Source: Zygnema cylindricum
Lineage: Eukaryota > Streptophyta > Zygnematophyceae > Zygnematales > Zygnemataceae
Length of the DNA: 64,000 nt
Reading direction: 5' to 3'
Assembly: GCA_037447655.1 (NCBI GenBank)
Contig: JBBHKE010000745.1
Coordinates: forward strand, 105,001 to 169,000
In this document: positions 42,145-53,289 of the stretch, in pieces
Position numbering within the stretch: position 1 is the first letter of the stretch
Layout: each line of letters begins with the position of its first letter
Notes under the pieces: model-generated
Seen by the model: only the letters and a program-made list of their open reading frames with translations
What the model was told of the DNA's origin: nothing
The model's database searches: none
Made by a program: the position numbers and the translations under genes

Positions 42145-44636
42145 AGAGATTCAATATTATTATCGAGCAACTCGCAAACTTGGGAAAGTTCATCGATGAG
42201 AGTGATAAGGCATCGGTCTTCATCCATGCCTTACCGGAGAAAATGATACATTTAAGGGACATTCTTTTATCGAGGGATTCGAACACTTTGGATTCGATTA
42301 TCACTTTCCTCAAATCCACCGAGGCGAATCGTCCGAGTTCATCGAGGGGACCCCAACCGACCGGTTCCCTCAATGCGACGACACCGGAAACGCCCGATCT
42401 AAATTATATTCGGGGAAGAGGAGGTAGAAAAGGTGGAAATCCGAGAGGAAGAGGGGGAAGAGGACACGAAAGGGCCGGGAGATCTCCTTCCCAACCCGGA
42501 TATTCAGATCTAACCAATATTGCTTGCTTTCAGTGCGGCAAACTTGGTCACATGGCGGCTTCTTGCCCGGACAAGGAGCGTCAATGCCATTTTTGCGGGA
42601 AATGGGGCCATATTAGCCCCCAATGTTATTCAAAGGCTGAAAATGGAGGAGCGGGCGGTAGAGGAGGCGGCGGCGGTAGAGGTAATGGCGGCGGTAGAGG
42701 AGACGGCGGCGGTCGATACGGTGGACGTGGTGGCGGTCGCCTTGGCGGCCGCGGTGGTCGTGGAGGCCGCAATGGAAGAGGAGGAGGACACTTCATGGGT
42801 GACGATTACTTTGAGGGAGGCGACGAAGCGCAAATATTTTCCGCCCTTAACCTATCGCTTGATCTTTTGGCAGGTTCTACGCTACACGAAAAAGAGTGGA
42901 TTATTGACTCAGGAGCGTCACATCACGTTTGTACCGACGCTTCACTCTTTGACGATTTTCGCGAACTCACGGTACCAAAACGAATCACTGTCGCAAGTGG
43001 ACAAGTGATTTCGATAAGTACCGTGGGTACTGTACGGTTGGATTTACCAAGTTTGGACTCACGTGGGGTAGAAAAAGTTACGCAAACTCAATTAACTAAT
43101 GTTTTGTACTTACCTGAAGGTTCAGTGAACCTTCTCAGTGTACCGCAGATTCAACGAGCGGGCGGCAGTGTACTTGCGTACGGAGATTCCACAATAAAAA
43201 TTGTACGATCTGATGGTGTACAAATAGGTGAAGGAGAGGTCACGGATTTTATGCATAGTCGACTAAAATGGCGTCGGCCGAAATCCCAACCAAATTCTAA
43301 TGGCATTATTTCGCAAATTTCCGAATTGAAAGGTGATCTAACCTTGTGGCACCATCGAATGTGTCACACATCGGAGACGAGTTTACGACGGATGATTAAA
43401 AATGGAAGCGTAAGGGGATTAGACTTGGCGTCGGGAGAGAAAATTAACGGATGTGAGGGGTGTAGTAAGGGGAGACAAATCCGAAAGCCGCATCCGGCTA
43501 AGGATCCGATGCATCGATCTAAGCATCCGCTTGATCTTGTGCATATTGATTTATGTGGGGACGTGAAACCGGAGACGATTGGTGGAAACAAATATATTAT
43601 GGTGGTGGTGGACGACTTCTCTCGCTTCACATGGGTAATATTACTTAAACACAAATCCGAAGCATTTTTACGCTTTCAAGAGTGGCATGTGATGGCCGAA
43701 AGGCAATGTGAGAGAAAGTTAAAATCTATTAGATCGGATAATGGAGGGGAATTTCTTGCTTTTGATCCTTATTGTAAAGAGTGGGGAATTTCTCATCAAT
43801 ATACCGCATCTTACTCACCGGAATCTAATGGCGTTGCCGAGAGGAAAAATCGTACTCTTCAAGAGATGGTACGATCTATGGTACACGGATCGGGGAGGAG
43901 TATTCATTTATGGGGCGATGCAATTTTAACGGCGAATTATATTTGCAATCGGCGAATTACATCGGTTTCGTGTGATATAACTCCGTATGAGTTGTGGTAT
44001 GGGCGAAAACCTACTCTACACCACATTCGGATTTGGGGATGCCGTGCGTCGGTTTATATTCAAGCACAAAAGAGGAAGGGTAAATTTGCATCGAGGAGTT
44101 GGAGTGGTTATTTTGTGGGGTATAGCACTAAGGGGAGTCTTTATCGAGTTTATGATCCGATTCGGAATGTCATTGAGGAATCGAGGAATGTGGATTTTCA
44201 CGAGGATTTATTATCCACAATCTCTCGATCGGCTAAGCGACAATCTAATCTTGATTTTCATGAGGAATTTGAAATTGGTGATCTTCATGACATTGAGGGT
44301 TCGGATTCGGAAATTGATCCGAAATCCACCTCCAATGTTAAGAGGGGGAAAGGTAAAATTGTGGAAAATGTAAATTTTGATAACATTGGTGGGGATTCAC
44401 GAAGCGAAAATTCCCGAATGTCTTCGGACACGAGGAAATCTTCGTCTTCTAAATCGAGTGGTCCGGATGTATTTAAGGAGGAATTGGCAAAGGAGGAGAA
44501 AGAATTTGAGCCAAAGAAGAGTATGCAAGAAAATAGAGGAAAGAATCCGGCTCGTCTTTCATTTGACGGTAAGGGAAGCATTGAAAATTCTTATAATTAT
44601 TTTTCGGCGGCTAGGGAGGAAGATTTCCTCTTGTAG
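42145..44636 (+). pseudogene. Copia gag-protease-integrase with RGG-rich gag
   Basis: Open from the LTR junction; true gag begins mid-domain at RFNIIIEQLANLGKFIDESD. Two CCHC knuckles (CFQCGKLGHMAASC and CHFCGKWGHISPQC) are followed by about 50 residues of Gly/Arg repeats (GGRGGGGGRGNGGGRGDGGG). Protease has WIIDSGASHHVC. Integrase has an HHCC region (LWHHRMCHTSETSL ... GCEGCSKGR) and the D-D-E core (VHIDLCGDV, RSDNGGEF, PESNGVAERKNR). A Ser/Asp-rich spacer leads to a TAG at 44634-44636 ahead of the RT. The 5' end of gag is lost, so it cannot be autonomous. Confidence 0.88.
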
Positions 44637-44639
44637 CAA

Positions 44640-44768
44640 TCATTAGGCGATAATATGCCGGTCGATCCGCAATCGTATATGGAAGCACGAAAATCATGCG
44701 ATTGGGAGAAGCTGAAATTCTATGGGCTCCATTGCCCACAGAATTCGCAGATCCAAAAGAAACTAATC
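44640..44768 (+). pseudogene. Copia linker before RT
   Basis: The reading PQSYMEARKSCDWEK resembles the conserved P-x-S-Y-x-EA stretch just before copia RT, then breaks off at the foreign insertion. Confidence 0.5.
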
Positions 44769-45540
44769 TAGATAGTGCCGACTCCAAGTTGATATAAACA
44801 CAAATGAATGATCCCTTGACAATCAGAACCCCAATACAACTTCACCCCTGTGAAGTGAAGACCATCTGTGTGCTCAGTTCCACCACAGAATGCAAAGCTT
44901 GAATATGTGTTTTGGACAATATTCCCCACTTTGAATTTCCCACTGAATAAGTGCCACCCTGACACGCAAAGACTCTGACCGGCTACACCCCTGTGTAGCT
45001 TGGACTCCACCCCTGTGTAGCTTGGACTCCTCTGAGTCGGCAGCAAAAAGAATCACTGAGTTTGCTCACCCGAGCATTAAGTTATGGCTGGTCAAAGGTG
45101 ACGTTTATAGTTACAAGCTCTCTTAGAGAGGTACCGAAATATCACTAAGTCTTATTCTGCCTACTCATGACTACCTACTACTAAACCCTAGTCCAATAGG
45201 AACACTATATAGTACAAGAAGGTACGATTGGCGATGTACTTATTGTACGACCATTGTACGACATGGTCTACAAGGTGACATCTGCCGAATCGGGAGCCAT
45301 GGTTCCTCCTCCCATCTTCTCCGGTGTCAAATAATGTGGCGCCACGTGGCACCGCGTGACGCTATCCCCAAAGGCCGCCGAAAGCTTATTGCGGGTGTCG
45401 GCTGTAATGGTGGCCGTCCGATCAGTTGTATTTATACGGCTTCGATTCGCTTCCAAGCATGAATTGATTAATGCTCGTTTTCCTTAGTCTGCTGCAAATT
45501 AGTCCTTTGAATCAATAGGTAAATATGCGTGAAACGTGCC
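44769..45540. other. Unidentified insertion inside copia pol
   Basis: About 770 bases not related to copia. A 23-bp unit with CACCCCTGTGTAGCTTGGAC is repeated twice at 44985-45030. Minus-strand frames here give no recognisable product. The right part (TGTAATGGTGGCCGTC, then CGATTCGCTTCCA) resembles 63930-63980. No terminal repeats found; possibly an LTR or MITE fragment. Confidence 0.45.
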
Positions 45541-45556
45541 ACGTCAATCGTTTTGT

Positions 45557-45785
45557 TAGTGACTTAATGGTTAAGACGTTGGTCAGTATAGTTGTCTACA
45601 GACCCCAGGTCAAATCCGGCTAGTGGCAGTTTTTTGCTAAAACTAGTAAAATACCTTCTAATTCATTCTGCCTCCTTCTAAATGATGCGGCAACCATGGC
45701 GTGCCTTTGGTCCTCTCTTTCTCTCTCTTTACATTCTAACTAAAATATAGAAGTGAACTATTAATCACCTCTTTTCAACACTCTA
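45557..45785 (+). mobile_element. tRNA-derived SINE, copy 2
   Basis: A box-like CTTAATGGTTAAGACGTTGG (45563) and B box-like CCAGGTCAAATCC (45605) in tRNA spacing. The body carries CGGCAACCATGGCGTGCC and the tail GAAGTGAACTATTAATCACC, then TCTTTTCAAC. It matches the minus-strand copy at 5390-5610 over most of its length. Confidence 0.78.
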
Positions 45786-45839
45786 TTTATTTTTTCAATA
45801 CAAACCTAGAAAATACATAAATTTCAACAGAAGCATTCG

Positions 45840-47315
45840 AAACCGGCGTGGGAAAGAGAACTTCAATCTATTATCGACAACCGAACATTTGAGGAGGTAA
45901 GCTTACCGGAGGGTTAAAAGGCTATTGATGCGAAGTGGCTTTTCAAAACTAAAACTGGTGCATCGGGGTAAATAGTAAAAGACAAGGCTCGGCTAGTTTG
46001 TAAGGGCTTTCAACAAAGGGAAGGAGTAGATTATACGGAGATATATGCACCGATAGTAAAGTTTGATTCTTTGAGGATGATTATTGCTATTGCCGCTGCC
46101 GGCAAAAAGCACATTCACCAAATGGACGTAGAGACGGCGTTCCTGAATGGTGACTTAGAGGAGGAGGTTTATATGAAAGGTCCGAAGGGAGTAGTGTCGA
46201 AGGAGGGGAAGGTATGGCGGTTGCGAAAGTCCTTGTACGGACTTAAGCAAGCACCAAGGACTTGGTATTTACGATTACACAAGGTCCTTACCGAATTTGG
46301 ATTCGTAAGAAGAGTTTCAGACTCTGGAGTTTACGTAAAAGGTGAGGGGGAGGATCAAATCATATTTCCTGTCTACGTGGATGATTTTTTGATGATATGT
46401 GACAAGTTGACGCAAATCGCGGAATTGAAGGAGTACCTACGTCTACATTTTAAGGTCACAGATTTGGGGGACGTACGATATATTCTTGGAGTGGAAGTTT
46501 TGAGGTACGATAATGGAGGTATTAAATTGTCGCAAGCGCAATATTGTAAAGAAGTACTAACAAAATTTGCTATGTTGGATTCTAAGCCGGTTTTGACACC
46601 ACTAGATTCCAAACTACAATATCGCAAATTTGAGGAGGAGGAAACTGTCCACGTGCCCTATCGTGAGGCCGTTGGAAGTTTAATGTATTTAAGTGTGGCC
46701 ACGCGACCGGATATTTCAGCCGCAGTTTCTGTCGTGAGCCGATTTTGTCAGGCTCCTAAAAAGATTCATTGGGAGGCCGTGAAGAGGATATTTCGTTACC
46801 TTGCAGGTACAATCGAGATTGGTTTATTGTTCCGATCTGGACGGACATCTTTGGAGTGCGTGGGATATTGTGACGCAGATTGGGGTGGAGATTTTGACAC
46901 AGGAAAGTCAACGTCTGGATATGCTTTTGTTTTTGGCGGCGCGGCAGTTTCTTGGAGTTCGCGACTCCAACCAACTGTTGCTTTAAGTTCAACCGAAGCA
47001 GAATACATGGCGGCGTGTCACACATCTAAGGCGTCGATTTGGATCAAGGAACTACTTGGCGAATTGGGGATTTCAATAGGCTGTATGAAAATATTTTCTG
47101 ACAGCATGAGTTCGATGGCATTGGTGAAGAATCCTGTCTTTCACAAGAGGACAAAACATATTAGGATTCAGTGGCATTTCGTACGCGATTTGGTCACGGC
47201 AAAGGAAGTTGAATTTTTATATGTTTCGACGTTGGAGGAAGCCGCGGATATGTTGACAAAAGCCGCGGCCCATGATGTACTTTTGAGGGGGAGACCTAAA
47301 TTAGGTTTGATGTGA
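45840..47315 (+). pseudogene. Copia reverse transcriptase and RNase H
   Basis: Pol resumes at AWERELQSIIDNRTFEEVSL. Two in-frame TAA codons lie early (after SLPEG and after TGASG), then the frame is open for over 400 codons. RT motifs: HQMDVETAFLNGDL, LYGLKQAPRTWY and the active site YVDDFL. RNase H: YCDADWGGDFDTGKSTSGYA, LSSTEAEYMA and the final DMLTKA motif. It ends 24 bases before the 3' LTR. Without the two early stops this half would be intact, so loss is fairly recent. Confidence 0.88.
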
Positions 47316-47339
47316 TGATTACAAGTTTGAGAGGGGGAT

Positions 47340-47905
47340 TGTTAAGTCAAAATTTGTAATCGGCCGTCGCGGTCTGTCGCGCGGCCGACTATTCTGTCTT
47401 TTTCAGTCTAAGTTGTAGTCGGCCGTCGCGGTCTGTCGCGCGGCTGATTAATTTGTCATTACGCTAAGTTAGTGGTCACGAGTGGTTTTATTTAGTCGTG
47501 TAGTGGATTGTAGTTTTCTTGGATTCTTGGAGATTCAGTTTGACTATGACCAGGTTATGTTTCGTTTGGTGTGTACGGTTAGTATGTATGTTTTGTCTTT
47601 AGTTAGTTTTGGTCGTACGTGTGAGTTGTGCCGGCAGTTATTTGTGTTTCGCTGTTGACACGTTTTGACTTGTACGCACTTAGTGCGCACTATATGATTT
47701 GGGTTTATTTGTAGTTTGAAGTAGTGACGTCACAGTAACTGTACTATATACTGCAGATTAGAGGGAGTAGGAAGTTAATCTTATATGGGAGAAAATGTCC
47801 GTGAAATATATTGGCTTTCGTGGACAGTTTTCTCTTGTCTGAATTTTTTTTTTGAATGCTTCCGCTGTAATCTTGCAGTCTGATTTTTTGTGTAAGATCC
47901 TTTCA
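47340..47905 (+). repeat. 3' LTR of the copia element
   Basis: 566 bp, TGTTAAGTC ... CCTTTCA, preceded by the polypurine stretch and followed by ATAAA. The right boundary is inferred from the TG...CA ends and the 5-bp match with the left flank, because the 5' LTR is truncated. Confidence 0.75.
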
Positions 47906-47910
47906 ATAAA

Positions 47911-48300
47911 AATAACTATCCAAAAGAAGACAATGTATACACAATAAGATTGTATCAGAAACTAACAATTGGGCCCAAAAGACGTTTGAAATTCATCATG
48001 ACGTTAAAACTTTCAAATCTAACATACACTCGAAAATATGTCTTTATACTTTCCATTTTGAATACAGGTTGACCATCAATTTGCCTTTCCCAACATCTCT
48101 TTACTTTTTTTACTTGGTGGGATTTTGAGACAAATTACACCTTTTATTGTTATCAAAGTGAGTGAATTTTTAGCGTGCACTCTTGCCTGGACATTTAAAC
48201 TGACAACTGGGATGTAAAGGTAAGATTGGAGGTCTCCAAAAGAAAACTGAACACTAGTGTATAAAGAAAAGTTGGTTAAGTTGCTAAAGGGACGTGGATG
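47911..48300. other. Intergenic, nothing recognised
   Basis: AT-rich sequence without a recognisable gene. A degenerate TA family 1 MITE may end at about 48327 (GCTAATAACAATAGGCGGTGTAG). Confidence 0.4.
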
Positions 48301-48779
48301 CTAATAACAATAGGCGGTGTAGCTAACTATATGGAGAAAAAATATCAACAGGGGTGAATCAATTAAACCAAAGAACTGTTTTTAACACACATGATCTTAG
48401 GATAATTGCAATTTGTTGACCTTAACAAGGCCCCAGATAGGCAACACTATAAAAAAAATACAGAATCATTTGTGCATTGACCGATAACTTGAAACAGTAA
48501 AATTACAAAACATTCTTCTTATCAATCTTTTGATACAAAAAAGCTTTGAAGGACCACTCCACTTTCCACAAAAGATAGTCATTTTGTTGAAAATCAAAAT
48601 ACATAAAAAACCGAATCATTATTATTCCCGCTTAAAAAAAAAACATAACCGGAGAAAACAGAAAAAAAGGTAAAAACGGGGTAAGAAAGGGAAGGACAAC
48701 AACGCCAACAACAGCAACAACAATAGAAAAAGAAAGAAAGCAAAAATACACATATAAGTGCAAGATCGAAAGAAATTAG

Positions 48780-48930
48780 GTTGTTCTGTAGAGAACATAT
48801 TTTTGTAACTGTTAGGTTTTTTCAAGTTGTTTTTTTGTCACGTTTTGTTTGGTAAGGTCAAATTTTTGTGCATCGTTTGTAATTGTGACATGTTTGCTAT
48901 TTCTGTATTTTTCTCCATGGAGGGAACACT
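48780..48930 (+). pseudogene. F-box/LRR promoter and start codon joined to a LINE tail
   Basis: The upstream block AACTGTTAGGTTTTTTCAAG ... TTTTTCTCC, ATGGAGGGAACACTC (ATG at 48918) is the usual 5' region of the F-box/LRR copies. The coding similarity stops after about 14 bases and runs straight into the LINE 3' region. The junction shares GGGACTT-like bases with both partners, so microhomology is possible. Confidence 0.7.
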
Positions 48931-49193
48931 CCGGGACTTCACTGTAGTTCACTTTTTGTAGATTATCAGTTATGTTGGGGTTATATTTAAACGTTGGATC
49001 TTTCCTTAGATGTTTCGTTTGATTTTTTTTTCTTCTTTGGGTGGTTTGGGTTTCACCTGCCATCATTCTGTATTTTCGTGCTTTTGCCTTGCTTTTCTTT
49101 TTTGTTTATAGTTTTTCAGTTTTGGCATTGCTACTTCCTTTTGTTCCCATGAACTCAGATGGCTTACCATCGCGCTTTTTAATAAAGTTACAA
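48931..49193 (+). mobile_element. LINE 3' tail fragment
   Basis: Matches 25120-25375 of the LINE: TATTTTCGTGCTTTTGCCTT, TTTTTCAGTTTTGGCATTGC, TACTTCCTTTTGTTC and the end CGCGCTTTTTAATAAAG. Here, and at 63540, an extra hairpin GATGGCTTACCATC stands before the terminus. No poly(A) follows. A 5'-truncated copy. Confidence 0.78.
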
Positions 49194-49194
49194 G

Positions 49195-50600
49195 GCCGTT
49201 TACGTTAGTTATAACTTTGTCCTGATTAAATTGAAGTTATAAATCTTATTTGTGGTATCTTGGCATTTAGTATTAGCACTAAAATGCAATGCAGGTTGTT
49301 GATATGGTTAAAGGTGGCGCATAATGTTAAGGGTATCAGTATCTTTTGGACAGTTAAACTTGTAGTTTAAATTAGGCTTTTCCAGCTTAATGGTCAAGCC
49401 AGGTAGTAGATGTATTAGTTTGGTGGTTAAACTTATGGCTTATGTAGGTACTACATTAACCATTTGGATGGTTAGGCTGCTGGTTAAAATGAGCATCATA
49501 TGCTTCAGTTTTATGGTGAAACTAGGAAGTAACAAATACCAGATTGATCGTTAAAAAGATGGTTATATGTGTCGGTTCGATGCTTAAACTACGTAGAACA
49601 TGTATCAGTTTGATAAACAAACTGATGGTTAAACTAATGGTTAAACTGATAGTTAAAATAGGTAGCACATGTACCATTAACATGGTCAAACTACGTGACA
49701 CATGTATCACTTTAATGTTTAAACTGATGTTTCAACAGCGTAGTACATGTATCAGTTGAGTTATAGACCGTTGATCATCCATAAACACAATGATGCAGAC
49801 GTGCGAGTGTACTTCCCATACAGAAGTTCATTTAATTCATTTAAATTACGACATTCCTGCATAACACTTAAAAGTTGTTTCTCCACCATATAAAAACACA
49901 ACACATATATCTTTGCATAAAGGCAAATTATAGAATTCACATCTAGGGAAAATTTCCGATAATAGACAATCTGAAATAGAAATGCACATAATTCCAATTT
50001 CTTAACTTGTATATGACGCTCATTACCGAGCGAAAGTGGACAAATTTAGGGTAAAATTAGTGAACCGGTAAAGGAAATGCAATACATGACCTACAGCATA
50101 CTTGGAGGTTCCATTTTCTGTCTGTAAATTGGTTTCAAAAAAAAAAAAATGAAGGTAATTCACTAAATAGAACCAATTCATATGTCATCATACTGACGTG
50201 AACAATACATACACCATAAATTTTGTGGAATCTTTATGGACATGACATCAACATTGAAGCCTTTCACAAACGTCATCCAGTGGAAAACACAAACAATAAT
50301 TAATACCACTAAATCTGTACCAATAGATTTCTTGATGCTTTTTTATTGATGCCAATTTTTCGAAAACTTTTTAACCTTTTAACATCGTTACTATAAGAGC
50401 ACTAATTCCGGTGTTACTGGCCAATCGTATGTGTACAAAATACTCCATGACTACTTGCCGCAAAACTATGGAGTAAAAAAACTGCTAAATACAAAACTGT
50501 CGAGTAGAGTTCAAAACCATTGAGCAAAACAACAAATAAATTCCGGTGCTTTCAAGTTTGTATGAACAATTTAACATTTAATTTTGACGAGTAGAGCTCA
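49195..50600 (-). repeat. Dispersed repeat, copy B (inverted)
   Basis: Corresponds in reverse to copies A (19.5-21.7 kb) and C (59.9-62.2 kb), with the TTTAACCATCA satellite at 49400-49760. It contains an unoccupied version of the hAT-like insertion site of copy C at about 49863-49876. The LINE tail abuts its left end. Confidence 0.75.
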
Positions 50601-50688
50601 AAACCATTGAGCAAAATTCTCGGCATTCTCGGCAGGATGAGGGAAGTCAACGATTTCCTAATAGAGGATTCCTCAATGACGAATCACC

Positions 50689-51994
50689 CTACCAAAAAAA
50701 ATTAATCACATTTGGATAGATGTCTTCAATTCCTCTCAATTCGGTAACATACTCTATGTACTCTTCAGACATTTCATCCTCCTCTTCGTGACCAAGAAAG
50801 AAAACACATCTAACCACATCGGGAAACAATTCTAAAATTCCCTTTAGATTTTTGTAAAACGTTTTGTCCAAATCGAAGAGATGACGTGAAATTAAAATGT
50901 ACTTCAATCTTAATTTCCGTAAATTAGGACAATCTCTCAACCATTGCCGTAACATGGGAACTACACCCCCCTGTAAAGGACGATAATTGAAAGTGATGGA
51001 CTTCAGATTAGCCATTGGCCCCGGGCACGGAACAATACCATAACATTTAATTTTTGTGAGAGAGGATGAGTTGTACCTCATCAGATCGTGCAACATTTCT
51101 TTTTTCCGTCCCTCATTCAATGCCCTTTCCATGAACACTAGTTTCTTCAGCTTCGATGGAAACGAAGGACTAAAAGTGAATGTCGGTACACGAATATTAA
51201 GATGGTCGTCAAAATAGAACTCGGATAAGTCACTATCATCGCCAACGACTATGTGAACCTTCAAATTCTCCATCCCAACATGAGGGCGGTTAGAGAAAAC
51301 CAAGCGAAAAGATTCCAACTTGGGACAATTGATGCAGAGATCCCTAAAATTCGCATTAATATGTATGCGTGTCAAAGATTCCGTTTGCATGGACAAAGGG
51401 AGACGTCCGGGATGTCCGAGATCTTTATAAAAAAGAAACTCCAGTCTTGGAAAGAAATTCAGAAGAGTTTGAAGGTCTTCCGGTTCACCATACTCACACT
51501 TGTCCAAACAGATGCCACTCACTCTTTCAAAAGTAGAATTCGAAAGTATTCCTGAATCATATCGACGAAAATTTGCAACCATACAAATTCATTATCGTTA
51601 AAGCTTCCATTTTCCTTAAAACATTGAAATGAGTGGATGTCAAATTGCAATTGAAAACAGCAAAATACTCGAGGCTTGTGCTTATCACTTTTGACCAATA
51701 GAGAAAAATTTCTACCGGAAGTTCACGCATGTCACCTCTATGAAATAACAAAACTTTGACATGAGGAGTGAAATTAACAGCCTTGGTGATGACTTTTTCT
51801 AGGGTTTATCTACTCGTATTTTTTATATCGGATTCGATAATTTCCAGCATGTAGACCTGTTTGACTCCATCCCTAAAAGCTCTGGAGACAGCGGATAGGA
51901 GGATGAGATTGCAAAGCTGGCCATCCTGAGAAGACCGGAAGAGGATGAAGGACAAAATAGGAGTAGGCACAAGGTTCCAGAATGTTCCCTCTAT
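50689..51994 (-). pseudogene. F-box/LRR-like pseudogene, copy 3
   Basis: The start codon is lost: ATA replaces ATG at 51994-51992 (IEGTFWNLVPTPILSF). An in-frame TAA follows NTSR (about 51809), and a frameshift lies near 51560 (GCKFSS / NFRRYDSGILS). The remainder is open through the LRR-like segments (CPKLESFRLVF, DCPNLRKLRLKYI) and the acidic C-terminal part. Most like the genes at 28222 and 58379. The TGACGTGAC promoter block is still present upstream. Confidence 0.85.
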
Positions 51995-52330
51995 GGGAAA
52001 AATATAGATACAGAAGCCACGTGACGTGACAAGTGACAAACGATACACAAAAATTTGACCTAATCAAACGAAACTCGACAAAAAGACAGCTTGAAAAAAC
52101 CTAATAGTTTCAAAATAATGGTCTACAAGAGAACCTTTTCTCATTAGAGCTTGCAGCTAGAGGTGAAGTGAGGAAGGAAAAAAAAAATGTTCTAGATTAC
52201 TCAAAAAGACGAAATGTAAGGAAGGAAGTGACTGCTGCAACTGCAAAGAGCTGCAAATGACACACTGGAGAATCTTTTTTTTTTTATTATTTATACATTT
52301 TGACAATATTTCTAACAAAAGCAACGCGTG
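51995..52330 (-). promoter_or_regulatory. Promoter/upstream block of pseudogene copy 3
   Basis: Contains CGTGACGTGACAAGTGACA, AAAAAACCTAATAGTTT and CATTAGAGCTTGCAGCTA as in the other copies, ending around ACATTGACCGTCGGATGGAC. Confidence 0.6.
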
Positions 52331-52449
52331 ACATTGACCGTCGGATGGACGTGCACGATTTAACTTAAGCATTTTGACTGGATATTTATTAAGACTATGC
52401 GTATGCATTGACCGCCAGGTGGAAGTGTGCATTGGTTCACATGAAAAAG

Positions 52450-52710
52450 CTCGTTACAGTCGATGATGTACACGTGGCAAAGGCCACGTGCCTTCGGACG
52501 AGGTGGATGCAAAATCCACCAAAAGCGAGGAGAAAATCTTCCACGTAAGATAATCTTTGACGCTCCCTTCGAGATCCATCGACCTTCGTGGAAGGGATTT
52601 TTCATTTTTGTAGTGTTGTCTAATGTCTATCGAGAGCCTTTGTAGTTTTGTGTATCGAGTGCCTTTTTCCGATATCCGATATGTGTCTTTAGTTTGACCA
52701 ACAAATTAAT
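52450..52710. repeat. Dispersed repeat with an empty hAT site
   Basis: CGAGGTGGATGCAAAATCCA ... ATCCATCGACCTTCGTG, GAAGGGATTTTTC continues unbroken where the copy at 31270-31830 is split by a 466-bp element between CCTGCGTG duplications. It therefore preserves the pre-insertion state. Confidence 0.8.
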
Positions 52711-52731
52711 CGATATATTGCATTGGTACAG

Positions 52732-52960
52732 AGGACGCAATCGGATTCCCGAATCCGTACACGACCGTTACCCCACCGCCCGCGTCTGATCCGGAACGCA
52801 TTCGGGTGCCAAGTTTTGGAGGTCGGTCGGATTCGGGCGGGTGATTCACAAAAAGGAAAAAAAACTGGTACGGTCGGTTAAGCAAAAAACGGAAAAAAAT
52901 GAAGGTTTTGTACTTTCGATACTATCCAGCATTATTGGCTGTACTCTTGGTATTGTGGAA
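52732..52960 (-). mobile_element. hAT-like MITE, family C, truncated copy
   Basis: Inverted relative to 31342: starts AGAGGACGCAATCGG and continues CCGCCCGCGTCTGATCCGG, GGTCGGTTAAGCAAAAAACG. It stops after TACTCTTGGTATTGTGG, where the other copies continue. Confidence 0.7.
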
Positions 52961-52964
52961 AAAC

Positions 52965-53230
52965 ACAAAAAACTTGAAAATTGTTGTGCCTATGGAAGGT
53001 ACAGTACTTACAGTACTGTAGTACTGTACCGCAACTGCATCAACGAAAGGCACAGTACTGAGTACATTAGAGTACTGTACTTGCGCTAACGAACGATTTT
53101 TCGTACACGTACAATTGTCCTGTACGGCGCCATCTGTATTTTAACCAGGGTGGACATCCTGTCAGTCTACTTATTTCTCATTTTACCCTTTTAATAGTTT
53201 TTAACACCACGCTCTTCAGATCTGTAGCCT
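52965..53230. repeat. Dispersed repeat carrying empty sites for two MITEs
   Basis: ACTGAGTACATTAGAGTACTG, then TTGCGCTAACGAACG and TGTACGGCGCCATCT, correspond to 39430-40250 without the inserts at 39462-39668 and 39690-40187. Each site shows a single TA where the occupied allele has two. Confidence 0.85.
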
Positions 53231-53289
53231 TTCTTTTTTTCAGTTCGTAAAGCATAATCAGACATAGTGTTGCTCTTGTGCCAAAATTC

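Larger units (their letters stand above)
41832..47905 (+). mobile_element. Ty1/copia LTR retrotransposon, degenerate, with nested insertions
   Basis: It runs from a truncated 5' LTR (41832-42144) to a complete 3' LTR (47340-47905), flanked by ATAAA at 41827-41831 and 47906-47910, a plausible 5-bp target-site duplication. Domain order is gag, protease, integrase, RT, RNase H, as in copia. A polypurine stretch (GAGAGGGGGATT) directly precedes the 3' LTR. The end of the 5' LTR, primer binding site and gag N-terminus are deleted. About 0.8 kb of foreign DNA and a SINE interrupt pol. Confidence 0.85.

Noticed and set aside
42520-43008. Alternative frames inside copia gag (162 aa plus, 67 aa minus)
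   Set aside because: Shadows of the GGCGGTAGAGG repeat in the real gag frame.
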